Assembly: GCA_964350695.1 (NCBI GenBank)
Contig: CAYGKM010000001.1
Span: 186,001-250,000 of the forward strand
Direction of reading: 5' to 3'
DNA length: 64,000 bases
From: TMED27 sp964350695
GTDB lineage: Bacteria > Pseudomonadota > Alphaproteobacteria > Micavibrionales > Micavibrionaceae
Shown here: piece after piece, positions 52,911-61,845 of the stretch
Layout of the letters: each line of letters begins with the position of its first letter
How positions within the stretch are numbered: position 1 is the first letter of the stretch
Program-made: the position numbers and the translations under genes
The notes under the pieces: model-generated
What the model saw: only the letters and a program-made list of their open reading frames with translations
Databases searched by the model: none
What the model was told of the DNA's origin: nothing

Positions 52911-53554
52911 ATCTTTTGATCCTTATTCTCTATCTGCTCATCTGTTCTGGCCTTGCTTTTAAACAAATTGGCGATGAAACCAAAGACTTTTTTAATCCCC
53001 CGCCAGATTTTCGGCAGAAGCCAGATCAAAAACAGGATCGTTAAACCGAGCAGGCACAGGAAAATATAAGGATGCGTCAGCGCCGTCCACACCCCGCCAA
53101 TCACAATCAAGTCTTCGGCAAAGCTCGCGGTCCAATTCGAAAACGGCTCTGGGCTGGTGTTGATGAGCATACGGCTTCCGGCCTTGGTTGCATGCGCGGT
53201 GGTTGCGAGTGCCCCGCCCATAAGCGCAGAAGATAGCTCAATCACCGGCCCCATGCCTTCCGCCGCGCCATAAGCCATGACGACCCCCGCCGGAATGCGG
53301 ATAAATGTGTGAAGCCCGTCCCACGCCGTATCCACGCCGGGCGTTTTATCCGCCACAAATTCGGCAATGAACATCATGCCCGCCGCAATCAACACCATCG
53401 GATGCGCCACATAATCAATGCCCGCGGGCAGGGTGGTCACGCCCGTATTATGCATGATGCCCATAACAAGGATCGTCGCATAAAGATTAATCCCGCTTAA
53501 GAAAGAAACCCCAAGCGCGGTTGATATCTGCTGTATGGCGGCTTCCGGGGCCAT
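52907..53554 (-). CDS. DUF4126 membrane protein
   Basis: A 215-aa protein with about five hydrophobic segments and a small Lys-rich tail. The pattern GVSFLSGINLYATILVMGI, PGVDTAWDGLHTFIRIPAG and ALMGGALATTAHATKAGSR matches DUF4126, a membrane family of unknown function. It starts 3 bases after the PLP enzyme stop and overlaps argG by ATGA, so it is embedded in the arginine operon. Export of a pathway product is one thought, but nothing in the sequence shows it. Confidence 0.86.
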   Translation of the reverse strand: MAPEAAIQQISTALGVSFLSGINLYATILVMGIMHNTGVTTLPAGIDYVAHPMVLIAAGMMFIAEFVADKTPGVDTAWDGLHTFIRIPAGVVMAYGAAEGMGPVIELSSALMGGALATTAHATKAGSRMLINTSPEPFSNWTASFAEDLIVIGGVWTALTHPYIFLCLLGLTILFLIWLLPKIWRGIKKVFGFIANLFKSKARTDEQIENKDQKI

Positions 53555-53557
53555 AGT

Positions 53558-54877
53558 TTACGCGGCCTTCCTATTTTTAAAAGCAACGCCAAACGCATGA
53601 TCCAGATCGGCGATCAGGTCGTCCGCGTGTTCCAAACCAATGGAAAGGCGAATAAGCCCGTCCGTCACGCCGACTTTATCACGCAGCTCAAGCGATACGC
53701 CTGAATGCGTGGTGCTGGCGGGGTGGCAAACAAGGCTTTCATTCCCGCCCAATGAAACGGCGGATTTAAAGATCGTCAGCGCATTGATAATCGCAAAGGC
53801 TTCCGTCTTGCCATGCTCGCTCATGCAAAATGAGAACGTAGACCCAGGGCCGGAGCATTGATGCTTATACGCTTTTTGATAGGCGGCATCGTCAATGAAA
53901 TCAGGGTGATGGACTTTGACCTTGATGTAAGGGTTTTCGTTCAGCCACTGCGCAACCTTCTTGCCTGTCGCCGCAGATTTTTCCGCGCGGATCGTCAGCG
54001 TCTCAAGCGAGCGCGCAATCATCCAGCTTGAATGCGGATCAAGGTTCAGCCCCAATAAATTGCGCGTAGAGCGAATAGGCGCAAGGTGATCGCGGCTGCC
54101 GCATACCGCGCCTGCCACCAGATCACTATGCCCGCCGATATATTTCGTCACGGAATACACTGCGATATCAAGCCCATGCGGGATAACCTGTTGGAACACA
54201 GGGCCAAGCATGGTGTTATCACACACCGTTAAAGGGCGGTGACCGGTTTCTTTCTCGATGATATCCACGGCCTCCAACAGCGCATGAAAATCCACCATCG
54301 TGTTGGTCGGGTTGGCGGGCGTTTCAAGGAATATCATCCCAAGGCGGCCTTTTTTGCTCGCCTCGCGCATCGCTTCAAGCATCGCCGCCCCATCAAGCCC
54401 GTCACTGAAATCCGCAGTCTCAATGTTAAACTCAGGAAGAAACGAGCGGATCAAGGTTTCCGTCCCGCCATAAAGGGGCACACTCTGCAAAATCACATCG
54501 CCGGGGCGAAGATAGGCCAGCATCACGGTTGAAATCGCGCCCATCCCGCTTGAAAACGTAATCGCGCTTTCCGATCCTTCAAACACAGAAAGGCGGTCTT
54601 CAACAATCTCCGCGTTCGGGTGGTTAAAGCGGCTGTAAAGCAAGCCGCCCACGCTGTCATCACCTTCAGGCTTGGGCTTACGCCCCGCCGAGATATGGAA
54701 GAACTCCTCGCCTTCCTCCGGCGTTTTATACGCAAATGTCGAGGTCAGGAAAATCGGCGGCTTCACCGATCCTTCCGAGAATTGCGGATCATAGCCGTAA
54801 GACATCATCATCGTTTCGGGTTTCAGCTGATGCGCGCCGATGGATGTCTTTTTATAGTTGGTTTTTTTCTTACTCAT
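53558..54877 (-). CDS. Cystathionine gamma-synthase family PLP enzyme in the arginine cluster
   Basis: A 439-aa PLP enzyme of the transsulfuration family, second in the window. The PLP lysine is in YSVTKYIGGHSDLVAG; other signatures are FSSGMGAISTVML, ETPANPTNTM and SLGGNESLVCHP. It has a long N-terminal lead and is about 60 residues longer than the first copy. ATG 54877 overlaps the upstream orf stop as ATGA. Homocysteine or methionine synthesis and methionine gamma-lysis are both possible. Its place among arg genes is unusual. Confidence 0.92.
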   Translation of the reverse strand: MSKKKTNYKKTSIGAHQLKPETMMMSYGYDPQFSEGSVKPPIFLTSTFAYKTPEEGEEFFHISAGRKPKPEGDDSVGGLLYSRFNHPNAEIVEDRLSVFEGSESAITFSSGMGAISTVMLAYLRPGDVILQSVPLYGGTETLIRSFLPEFNIETADFSDGLDGAAMLEAMREASKKGRLGMIFLETPANPTNTMVDFHALLEAVDIIEKETGHRPLTVCDNTMLGPVFQQVIPHGLDIAVYSVTKYIGGHSDLVAGAVCGSRDHLAPIRSTRNLLGLNLDPHSSWMIARSLETLTIRAEKSAATGKKVAQWLNENPYIKVKVHHPDFIDDAAYQKAYKHQCSGPGSTFSFCMSEHGKTEAFAIINALTIFKSAVSLGGNESLVCHPASTTHSGVSLELRDKVGVTDGLIRLSIGLEHADDLIADLDHAFGVAFKNRKAA

Positions 54878-55272
54878 TTCTCTTGGCCTTTTAGGAGCTT
54901 CTTAAATTGGATTTTTACGTTTTTTAAATCTTCTGTCTCAAGGTTAACGACAATTTTTACGCAATTCCCATGGTCATAAGCTTCATCCCAAATATGCATT
55001 TCTGCGAGGTAGTGTCCTGTGGCGTCTCTTTGCTTTATAAAAAACCAACACCTTGCATCATCTGAAGCCAACTCAAGCGTGTCTTTGGGGGTAGAGCTTT
55101 TCAATGCGTTTTCAAAAGCCTCTAGCTGAAAATCAGGTACATAAGATTGCATTTCTGCCCTAATAAAAGGATTTTGTGATTGAAATAAAAGTTCTACTCC
55201 AGACGTGTTTTCGCCTTCGTATCTTTCGATAAGCTTTAAAGAAACTTGATTTTTTTGGTCTTTTAAAAGCAT
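54874..55272 (-). CDS. Hypothetical protein between argF and the PLP enzyme
   Basis: A 132-aa soluble protein of unknown family, with a strand-rich middle (VELLFQSQNPFIRAEMQSYVPDF) and a charged helical C-terminus (LETEDLKNVKIQFKKLLKG). It starts 1 base after the argF stop and overlaps the next gene by ATGA, so it is translated within the arginine operon. That position suggests it is not random and may bind or regulate a neighbouring enzyme. No motif allows more. Confidence 0.65.
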   Translation of the reverse strand: MLLKDQKNQVSLKLIERYEGENTSGVELLFQSQNPFIRAEMQSYVPDFQLEAFENALKSSTPKDTLELASDDARCWFFIKQRDATGHYLAEMHIWDEAYDHGNCVKIVVNLETEDLKNVKIQFKKLLKGQEK

Positions 55273-55273
55273 C

Positions 55274-56185
55274 TTATTTATTCCCGAAATTGAAGCTCTT
55301 TTGGCTGATCTTCACGCCTGCATCTTCCAAGCACCACGCAAGGATCGCTTTTTGCGCGTGAAGCCTGTTTTCCGCTTCATCGAATATCACGCTCTGCGGG
55401 CCCTTGGCAACATCTTCGGAGACTTCTTCCCATTCATGGATAGGCAGGCAATGCATGAAAATCGCATCCTTGTTGGCATGCGACATCAGTTCTGCATTCA
55501 CCTGAAACGGCCAGAATTTCTCGATATCTTTGCCTTCCTGCCCCATGGACACCCACGTATCTGTGACAAGAACATCAGCATCTTTCGCGGCCTTGGCGGC
55601 GTCGTTGGTAAAAGCCACGCCCTTCGGCACATTGCCGTTCAAATCTGCGGGCAACGCCATGATGAAATCAAACCCGAATAAAGGCGCCGCGTCGATATAG
55701 CTCTGCGTCACGTTGTTATAATCGCCGAACCACGCAATTTTTTTGCCCTCGGCTGTACCAAGTTTTTCTTCAATCGTCAGCAAATCCGCCATAATCTGGC
55801 AAGGGTGTGAGTGATCGGTCATCCCGTTAATCACAGGGACTTGCGCATATTTCGCAAGCTCTAGAAAATCTTCATGGCTGCTCATCCGCACCATAATGGC
55901 ATCGACAAACCGCGACATCACCAGCGCCGTGCTCTCAATGCTTTCTGCGCCGCCAATTTGGCTCTCCGCTTTGTTCATCACAACCGTATGGCCGCCAAGT
56001 TGCTTCATCGCCACCTCGAAGCTCATCCGCGTCCGCGTGGAGCGTTTGTCGAACATCATCGCCAGCGTCAGCCCTGCAAAAATCTGCGGCGGGTTAAACT
56101 TCTCTTTCTTCAAGGCATGCGCCTTTTTCAAAATCCCTTTCAGCTCATCGGCTGAAAAATCATTCAAATCTAAAAAATGTCTCAT
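55274..56185 (-). CDS. argF: Ornithine carbamoyltransferase
   Basis: Makes citrulline from ornithine and carbamoyl phosphate. The real start is ATG 56185 (MRHFLDLNDFSADELK), 4 bases after the argD stop; the longer frame is upstream read-through. The carbamoyl-phosphate loop KRSTRTRMSFEV and SHPCQIMADL are present, ornithine-binding DTWVSMG is intact, and the HCLP loop reads FMHCLPIHEWEEV (usual CLPAHRGEEV). The otherwise conserved GRGE at QIGGAESIEST reads GGAE. Ornithine specificity, not acetylornithine, is supported by the SMG motif. Confidence 0.95.
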   Translation of the reverse strand: MRHFLDLNDFSADELKGILKKAHALKKEKFNPPQIFAGLTLAMMFDKRSTRTRMSFEVAMKQLGGHTVVMNKAESQIGGAESIESTALVMSRFVDAIMVRMSSHEDFLELAKYAQVPVINGMTDHSHPCQIMADLLTIEEKLGTAEGKKIAWFGDYNNVTQSYIDAAPLFGFDFIMALPADLNGNVPKGVAFTNDAAKAAKDADVLVTDTWVSMGQEGKDIEKFWPFQVNAELMSHANKDAIFMHCLPIHEWEEVSEDVAKGPQSVIFDEAENRLHAQKAILAWCLEDAGVKISQKSFNFGNK

Positions 56186-56189
56186 GCTT

Positions 56190-57449
56190 TTATTCTTCCA
56201 TATCCGCAAGCGTTTTGGCGATGATGTCCAAGACTTCCTGCGCTTCTTCTTCATTCATAATCAAAGGCGGCGTAATCCGCAGCGTACCTTTACCGGCGGC
56301 TGTCGCCATCAGGCCGTTGGCTTGCAACGCGCCGAGCAGTTTCTTGATATCAAAAACCGTATCCACGCCGATCATAAGGCCCTTGCCGCGAATATCGACA
56401 ATCTTGTTCGATCCACGCTTGATATCCTCAAGGCCTTTAAACAGTTTCTGCGAAATCTTGTTCACGTTCTCCATGAACCCATCAGCAAGCATTTGCTCCA
56501 TCACGCAAGCCGAAACCGCGCATGCAAGCGGGTTGCCGCCATAAGTCGTACCATGCGTGCCCACAACAATCGCCTTGCCGAATTTTTCTTTCGCCGCCAT
56601 TGCCCCGACAGGGAAGCCGCCGCCCATGCCCTTCGCCCAAGCTGCAATATCCGGCTCAACAGGAGCCGCTTTATTCGTTGGCGCACCGCCATTATCCACG
56701 CATTCAGGGCAGCATTTAAATGCTTCATACGCATGCAGAGTGCCCAAACGCCCGAAGCCCGCTTGCACTTCATCAAAGATCAAACAGATATTCAACTCAT
56801 CACACAGTTTGCGCAAACTCATCAAAAACTTTGGATCTGCGGGCGTCAAACCGCCTTCACCCTGTACAGGCTCAACGATAATCGCAGCCGTTTTCTCCGC
56901 CGACGCCAACGCCTTCACGCTCTCGATATCATTAAATGTCGCGTAATGAACGCCGGGCAAATACGGCCCGAAAAACGGCTGTGAGTTACGCTTTTCCGTG
57001 ACGCTGGCTGATCCGTATGTCCGCCCGTGGAAGGAGTTGTGAAACGCGATAATCTCGTTGGCTTGCTCGCCTTTTTCATCATACGCCCATTTCCGCGCGC
57101 ATTTTAGCGCCGCTTCCACGCTTTCCGTTCCCGAGTTTGAAAAATATACCAAATCAAAGCATGATGTATCTATAAGCAACTTTGATGCTTTAAGCTTCTC
57201 TTTCGTGGCGTAAGACGCCTGCACAGCCATCAAACGCGCCGCTTGTGTCGCAATCGTTTTAATCAGGGCAGGGTTGTTATGCCCGAGGCTCGCCACCGCA
57301 ATGCCCGCCGCGCAATCAATATACTTTTTTCCATCCGTATCCCACGCATAGCAACCATCCCCATGATCCATCACCACAGGCTGCGGCGCATAGGTCTTAA
57401 TCAGATACTCGAATGACTGATCGATAATCTCTTGGGTTTCGTTACTCAT
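56190..57449 (-). CDS. argD: Acetylornithine aminotransferase with Cys-containing insertion
   Basis: PLP enzyme converting N-acetylglutamate semialdehyde to N-acetylornithine. The 419-aa length is about 20 above normal. Signatures: FFSNSGTESVEAALKCAR type core, NSFHGRTYGS, FDEVQAGFGRLG and the PLP lysine in AWAKGMGGGFPVGA. Between FDEVQ...AYE and the lysine loop there is an insertion (about residues 242-265, beginning KCCPECVDNGGA) with three cysteines that is absent from the usual AYEHYGV. ATG 57449 follows the argB stop directly. It could also act on succinyl-ornithine. Confidence 0.93.
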   Translation of the reverse strand: MSNETQEIIDQSFEYLIKTYAPQPVVMDHGDGCYAWDTDGKKYIDCAAGIAVASLGHNNPALIKTIATQAARLMAVQASYATKEKLKASKLLIDTSCFDLVYFSNSGTESVEAALKCARKWAYDEKGEQANEIIAFHNSFHGRTYGSASVTEKRNSQPFFGPYLPGVHYATFNDIESVKALASAEKTAAIIVEPVQGEGGLTPADPKFLMSLRKLCDELNICLIFDEVQAGFGRLGTLHAYEAFKCCPECVDNGGAPTNKAAPVEPDIAAWAKGMGGGFPVGAMAAKEKFGKAIVVGTHGTTYGGNPLACAVSACVMEQMLADGFMENVNKISQKLFKGLEDIKRGSNKIVDIRGKGLMIGVDTVFDIKKLLGALQANGLMATAAGKGTLRITPPLIMNEEEAQEVLDIIAKTLADMEE

Positions 57450-58358
57450 TTATGCATGTCCTTCAATTAATTTTTGTGCCTGTACTTCGTTTTCGTATGA
57501 TTGCCGCTCGGCCTCACTAAACAGCATTGTCCCCGGGCCAACGGGCTCGTATATCTCTGATCTAAGCGCGTCTTTCCGTAAACCCGAAAGCAAGTGAATG
57601 CGCCGCACACCCGCATCAAGCGCCGCCTTGCAGTTCTCAAGCTTCACCTTCATCCCGCCCGTGGCGGTGCCATCGGAGATATAGCCGTCAATTTGTTCTG
57701 CCGTAATTACTTCGGCGGTCTTCCCGCCAATCATCACGCCATCAACATCGGAGAGGAAAATCAACTTATCCGCCGTTGTGCCAATCGCAAGCTGCGTGGC
57801 AATCGTATCGGCGTTGATATTGCAAATCTCGCCTTCCGCTGTAACCGCCAAGCATGCGCAAGCCACAAAATTTGTGGTTCTGAATAAACGGTTGATGGGC
57901 CGCGAATGCACCGCCGAAATCTCGCCGACAAACCCGAAATCAACAGGCTTTTTCGCGCGCAAATGCACATGCATCCAATCCGCAGGAACAGCGTTCAGCG
58001 ACAGCCCCTCAAGGCTTTGCTTCGCCATCGCACTTGATACTTTAAGGGAAAGCTCCCCGCCCATAACATGTTTCATCACATGCAGGCTCTGCGCATCGGT
58101 AACCCGCCGCCCTTCGTGTTTTTGCACCGGCACGCCGCGCTTTTCCGCTTCGACATCCATCGCGTTTCCGCCGCCATAAATCAGCAAAACCTTGATCCCC
58201 TGCAGGGTCAGATCGCGGATATTGGAGAGCAAATTCTCAAGCGCGCGGTCGTCTTCAACGATCTTCCCGCCCGCTTTAATGACAAAGAAATTGTCCTTAA
58301 ACTTGCTCTCATAAAAAGCATTGATAAAAAATTTCGGTAATTTGTTTTTCTTAAGCAT
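57450..58358 (-). CDS. argB: N-acetylglutamate kinase, divergent
   Basis: Phosphorylates N-acetylglutamate. ATG 58358 (MLKKNKLPKF) follows the argC stop by one base; the longer frame to 58403 overlaps argC. The amino-acid-kinase fold is clear: FFVIKAGGKIVED (residues ~24-36), YGGGNAMD (61-68; the family usually has HGGGPQI), NINADTIATQLAIG and GTATGGMKVKLENC. The YGGG and the following MDVEAEKRGV are not those of typical NAGK and resemble alphaproteobacterial/Xanthomonas-type kinases. No GNAT synthase domain is attached (302 aa), so acetylation must come from elsewhere. Confidence 0.9.
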   Translation of the reverse strand: MLKKNKLPKFFINAFYESKFKDNFFVIKAGGKIVEDDRALENLLSNIRDLTLQGIKVLLIYGGGNAMDVEAEKRGVPVQKHEGRRVTDAQSLHVMKHVMGGELSLKVSSAMAKQSLEGLSLNAVPADWMHVHLRAKKPVDFGFVGEISAVHSRPINRLFRTTNFVACACLAVTAEGEICNINADTIATQLAIGTTADKLIFLSDVDGVMIGGKTAEVITAEQIDGYISDGTATGGMKVKLENCKAALDAGVRRIHLLSGLRKDALRSEIYEPVGPGTMLFSEAERQSYENEVQAQKLIEGHA

Positions 58359-58359
58359 T

Positions 58360-59367
58360 TTACGGGTATAGCGGGCTGATATTGAACAGCCCCTCCTTTT
58401 CATCTAGTCCAAACATGAGGTTCATATTCTGCACCGCGCAGCCTGCCGCGCCTTTCACAAGGTTATCAAGCGCACCTTGCACAATTATGCTGTTTCCGCC
58501 TGCCTTCGCAAAAGACAGATCGCAAAAATTCGAGCCCACAACATTGGCGAGCGCCACACTATCCGTGATCCGCACAAATTCTGCCGTTTCATAGGCTTGC
58601 TCCGCCAAATCCAGAGGCTCTATATCGCCGGATTTCAGCGTGATAAAGGCGGTGGCAAAAATCCCCCGCACAAACGGCCCCGATGTCGGCACGAAATTAA
58701 GCTGGCTCTCATCAATCTGCGCCGTCCGCGTAATCTCGGGGATATGCCGATGCGCGTTAATGTTATAGCTCTTCATGTTATGCGATCTGATCGGGTGATG
58801 CGTGCCGTCGCTGGCGCTCTTCCCTGATCCGCTTGATCCTGTTACCGCCATGATATCGGCATGCTCGATCAAGCCCGCAAACGGGTGCAGCATAAGCTGC
58901 GCGAGGAGTGCAAAACACCCCGGGTTCGCCACGCTTGAGGCTTTCGCAATAGCTGCTGCGTTAAATTCTGGCGCGCCATAGGCCACCTCTTTAAGCAGGG
59001 CAGGGTGCTTATGCTCGCAATAATATTTCTCGTAAACAGCCGCATCATCCAGCCGATAATCGGCGGATAGATCAATCACTTTCACGCTGCCATGTAAATC
59101 CGCAACCACGTCCTGCGCGGTTTTATGCGGCAACGCCAAAAACACCACATCGCTGTTCTTGCCAACGGTCTTATGGTCTGTATTGGTGATCGTTAAATCC
59201 AGATGCGCCAAATGCGGATAAACCTCTCCGATCGGCGTATCCTCGCCCGTCCGTGAGGTCAAATACGCAATCTCGACATGCGGATGCGCCAGAAGAAGCC
59301 GCAGCTGCTCCAGCCCCGTATAACCGGTAATGCCGATGATGGACGCTCTGATGGGTTTATGCGGCAT
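58360..59367 (-). CDS. argC: N-acetyl-gamma-glutamyl-phosphate reductase
   Basis: NADPH-dependent reduction of N-acetylglutamyl phosphate. ATG 59367 (MPHKPIRASIIGITGYTG) starts inside the last codons of the DUF1611 gene (11-base overlap). Marks: GITGYTGLEQLRLLL nucleotide loop; catalytic cysteine in VANPGCFALLAQ; LNFVPTSGPFVRGI and NLVKGAAGCAVQNMNLMFG. It is the short (type 2-like) form. Coupled with argB downstream. Confidence 0.96.
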   Translation of the reverse strand: MPHKPIRASIIGITGYTGLEQLRLLLAHPHVEIAYLTSRTGEDTPIGEVYPHLAHLDLTITNTDHKTVGKNSDVVFLALPHKTAQDVVADLHGSVKVIDLSADYRLDDAAVYEKYYCEHKHPALLKEVAYGAPEFNAAAIAKASSVANPGCFALLAQLMLHPFAGLIEHADIMAVTGSSGSGKSASDGTHHPIRSHNMKSYNINAHRHIPEITRTAQIDESQLNFVPTSGPFVRGIFATAFITLKSGDIEPLDLAEQAYETAEFVRITDSVALANVVGSNFCDLSFAKAGGNSIIVQGALDNLVKGAAGCAVQNMNLMFGLDEKEGLFNISPLYP

Positions 59368-60412
59368 TTTTCTGATACTCCGTCGCCCACCGCGCAATCG
59401 CAAGATCCAGCCATTCATTCGAAGGCTTGAACGCGTTGAAGGTGATAACACCAAGATGTTCTTTCAAAATGTCCTGACCAACTTGGTTATCCGTCACAGG
59501 GCCGCTAATCACATCCAAAGGCAAGCCAATCTCCGCGCAGCCCCGCGCCAAACCAATCGCGCCTACGGGGTCCCGTGCGCAGCCGATATGAAAGCGCACA
59601 TTGTTCTGGATTTGCGCGTCCTGCAAAATGTCATTCACGCCATATCTGCCCATCAAACCATCGCCAAATTCGACCATAATCGCATCGGGTTTAGATTTCG
59701 AGAGATGCTCAATCGCGCCTTTCGCAACGCCGACCATTTGCTCGGCAGGCATATTCGCCGTTGATGTAATTCCGCAATCCACGAAGGACACGGCTTCATA
59801 AACCCCGTAATCCTGCATCTTGAAAGTATCGCGCTGCGCCCCAACGCCTGTCAGCTTCGCGCCCGCAAGCTTCATGCCCATCCGCGTTAACGTCTTGGTA
59901 ATCTCCACCGCCACGGTGGTCTTCCCGCTATCCATGGATGTTCCCGTGGTGATAATAAGCGGCACATCGCTTTTCAAATTGCTGACAGGCTTAAACTTCG
60001 CCGCTTGGCCGATATTCAAAAGCTTGCCCTTGCGCGTAATCCCGCCAAGCACCCGAACCCGCAAAGGCTCGCCCACTTCCTGCACGTTCGCAGACGTACA
60101 AACGCCCGCCACGCCGCCGAAATTCAGCAGGTGAATAATATCATCCACCTTCAAGGACTTCGGCAAATGCCCGACAAACCCTTGCAGCGCCATGCGGTTC
60201 CCCAGAGCCACGGCAATGATATCGCCTTTTTTAAGCTTGCTCATCCGCCCCGTGGGCAGCTCCAGCTCGTTATAGATGTTCTTGTCTTCCAACACCTGAA
60301 CCGCAAGAACCGTCCCCATATTGCAAGACAGCGCATCGGTGAGTTTTTCTTCGTGGTTCAGCTGGAGATTTTTCGTTACGGAGCTGATTTTATCAATGTA
60401 TATTTTTGTCAT
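59357..60412 (-). CDS. DUF1611 (DgcN-like) protein
   Basis: A 351-aa protein of the DUF1611 family; members called DgcN have been reported to N-acetylate D-glutamate. The nucleotide loop GTSMDSGKTTVAVEI begins at about residue 157; VKDVVA-type segments and SKPDAIMVEFGDGLMGRYGV, SDVP and GPVTDNQVGQD follow. It overlaps argC by 11 bases at the head of the arginine operon, where an acetylation step is needed and no argA/argJ lies nearby. L-glutamate acetylation is inferred from context, not shown by sequence. Its upstream region holds the likely operon promoter. Confidence 0.85.
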   Translation of the reverse strand: MTKIYIDKISSVTKNLQLNHEEKLTDALSCNMGTVLAVQVLEDKNIYNELELPTGRMSKLKKGDIIAVALGNRMALQGFVGHLPKSLKVDDIIHLLNFGGVAGVCTSANVQEVGEPLRVRVLGGITRKGKLLNIGQAAKFKPVSNLKSDVPLIITTGTSMDSGKTTVAVEITKTLTRMGMKLAGAKLTGVGAQRDTFKMQDYGVYEAVSFVDCGITSTANMPAEQMVGVAKGAIEHLSKSKPDAIMVEFGDGLMGRYGVNDILQDAQIQNNVRFHIGCARDPVGAIGLARGCAEIGLPLDVISGPVTDNQVGQDILKEHLGVITFNAFKPSNEWLDLAIARWATEYQKNAA

Positions 60413-60640
60413 GTTTCGGGTTCTTTATCTGTTTAGTCACAATGCAACGCTTGGGCTACTCTTTCAAGAGTCCAATTAAGCGATTTTAGGTCTGGCTGAT
60501 TTTAAAAAATGGAAATGGCAACAAGAAATGCCCGCTTAATCGGAGTTGATTAGCGAGGGCGTCGACGGATGCAAATGATGTTCACGTTCTTGTTCATATC
60601 CGCATTAAAACGATATTTTGATCTGCGTGTCAATTTATAT
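60413..60640. other. Intergenic region upstream of the arginine run
   Basis: About 230 bases without a clear gene. A hairpin at about 60529-60560, GCCC-GCTTAATC with GATTAGC-GAGGGC, precedes TTTCTTG on the minus strand and may be a weak terminator after the M20 gene. On the minus strand, TTGAAA with CATTGT after 17 bases is a possible weak promoter for the DUF1611-argC operon. Neither is firm. Confidence 0.4.
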
Positions 60641-61834
60641 TTATGCCTTAAGCGGCAGCGCAGCCTCAACCACACGTGCCCAATATTCCATACCGAGCGG
60701 CAAAATATCATCGTTGAAATCATAACGCGGCGTGTGCAGGCCGTGATTATGGTTGGAGCTTTCATCTTCTTCCGCTTGCCCCAGCCACACATAACAGCCA
60801 GGGACGTCCATAAGAAAACGCCCGAAATCTTCCCCGCCCATGGACGGCGCGATATCGGCGTTCACATTGCCTTCGCCGAATAAATCCTTGGCCAGCCCGA
60901 CGCAAAATGCTGTCTCCGCAGGGGTGTTCACTGTGGGGTCCAGCACAAATTCAAACTCATAATCAATATCCGCGCCCATGGCGTTGGCGATGCCGCGTGC
61001 GGTCTCTTCGATTTTCACGCTCAAAGCTTTGCGCAGCTCTTGGCTATAGGTGCGCAGTGTGCCGATCATTTCGGCATTATCGGGGATGATGTTATGCGCC
61101 CCTTCGCCCGCCTTGAAATAGGTAATCGAAAGCACCGCCGGATCAACGGGCGCTTTGTAACGGCTGATAAGCGTTTGCAGCGCCGTAATGATCTGCGCGC
61201 CTATAACAATCGGGTCAATCGTGCGGTGCGGCATCGCCGCGTGTCCGCCTTTGCCCTTCACCGTCATGCGGATAACATCCGCGCTGGCCATTAAATGCCC
61301 CGTGCGCGTCGCAAATTTGCCTTTCGGGATTTGCGGCCAGTTATGCAGACCGTAAATCTCATCACAAGGGAAGCGCTCGAAAAGCCCTTCATCAATCATT
61401 TTATGCGCGCCTTTTTTGCCTTCCTCGGCAGGCTGAAAAATCAAATGCACTTTTCCGTTAAAATTGCGGTTCTCCGACAAATACTTCGCCGCGCCCAGCA
61501 AGGTCGCCGTATGCCCGTCATGCCCGCAAGCGTGCATTTTGCCCGGCGTTTTGGATTTATGCGGTTTGTTGTCTTCTTCCGTGATGTTCAGCGCGTCCAT
61601 GTCCGCCCGTAAGCCAATCGTCTTGCCGCTGTCGTTTTTCTCGCCCTCAATGGTCGCGACAATCCCCGTCACCGCAATGCCGCGCTCATGGGCAATGCCC
61701 CATTCGCTCAGCTTTTTTGATACCAAATCAGACGCAAATGTCTCCTCATATGCGGTTTGCGGGTTCTCGTGCATGGCGCGGCGATATCCCGTAATCTCGT
61801 CTTGGAGGGCGGCAATAGAATTTCTGATACTCAT
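60641..61834 (-). CDS. M20D amidohydrolase (aminoacylase/hippurate-hydrolase type)
   Basis: A metal-dependent hydrolase of N-acyl amino acids or peptides. The M20D signature GKMHACGHDGHTATLLG is at residues 99-115, with C103, H105 and D106 as metal ligands; FQPAEEG carries the catalytic glutamate, and LHNWPQIPKG and GGEDFGRFL are further family segments. ATG 61834 is chosen as typical; a GTG at 61849 overlapping the yejE stop as GTGA is possible. It is in one operon with yejE. It could cut imported peptides or deacetylate acetylornithine; the sequence does not separate these. Confidence 0.9.
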   Translation of the reverse strand: MSIRNSIAALQDEITGYRRAMHENPQTAYEETFASDLVSKKLSEWGIAHERGIAVTGIVATIEGEKNDSGKTIGLRADMDALNITEEDNKPHKSKTPGKMHACGHDGHTATLLGAAKYLSENRNFNGKVHLIFQPAEEGKKGAHKMIDEGLFERFPCDEIYGLHNWPQIPKGKFATRTGHLMASADVIRMTVKGKGGHAAMPHRTIDPIVIGAQIITALQTLISRYKAPVDPAVLSITYFKAGEGAHNIIPDNAEMIGTLRTYSQELRKALSVKIEETARGIANAMGADIDYEFEFVLDPTVNTPAETAFCVGLAKDLFGEGNVNADIAPSMGGEDFGRFLMDVPGCYVWLGQAEEDESSNHNHGLHTPRYDFNDDILPLGMEYWARVVEAALPLKA

Positions 61835-61845
61835 AGGGTGGTCTT

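Noticed and set aside
55274..56185. N-acetylornithine carbamoyltransferase instead of ornithine carbamoyltransferase
   Set aside because: The DTWVSMG ornithine-binding motif and overall pattern fit ArgF; the altered HCLP loop alone is not enough.
55896..56984. 362-codon plus-strand frame opposite argD/argF
   Set aside because: Lies across two well-defined arg genes; composition is that of antisense codons.
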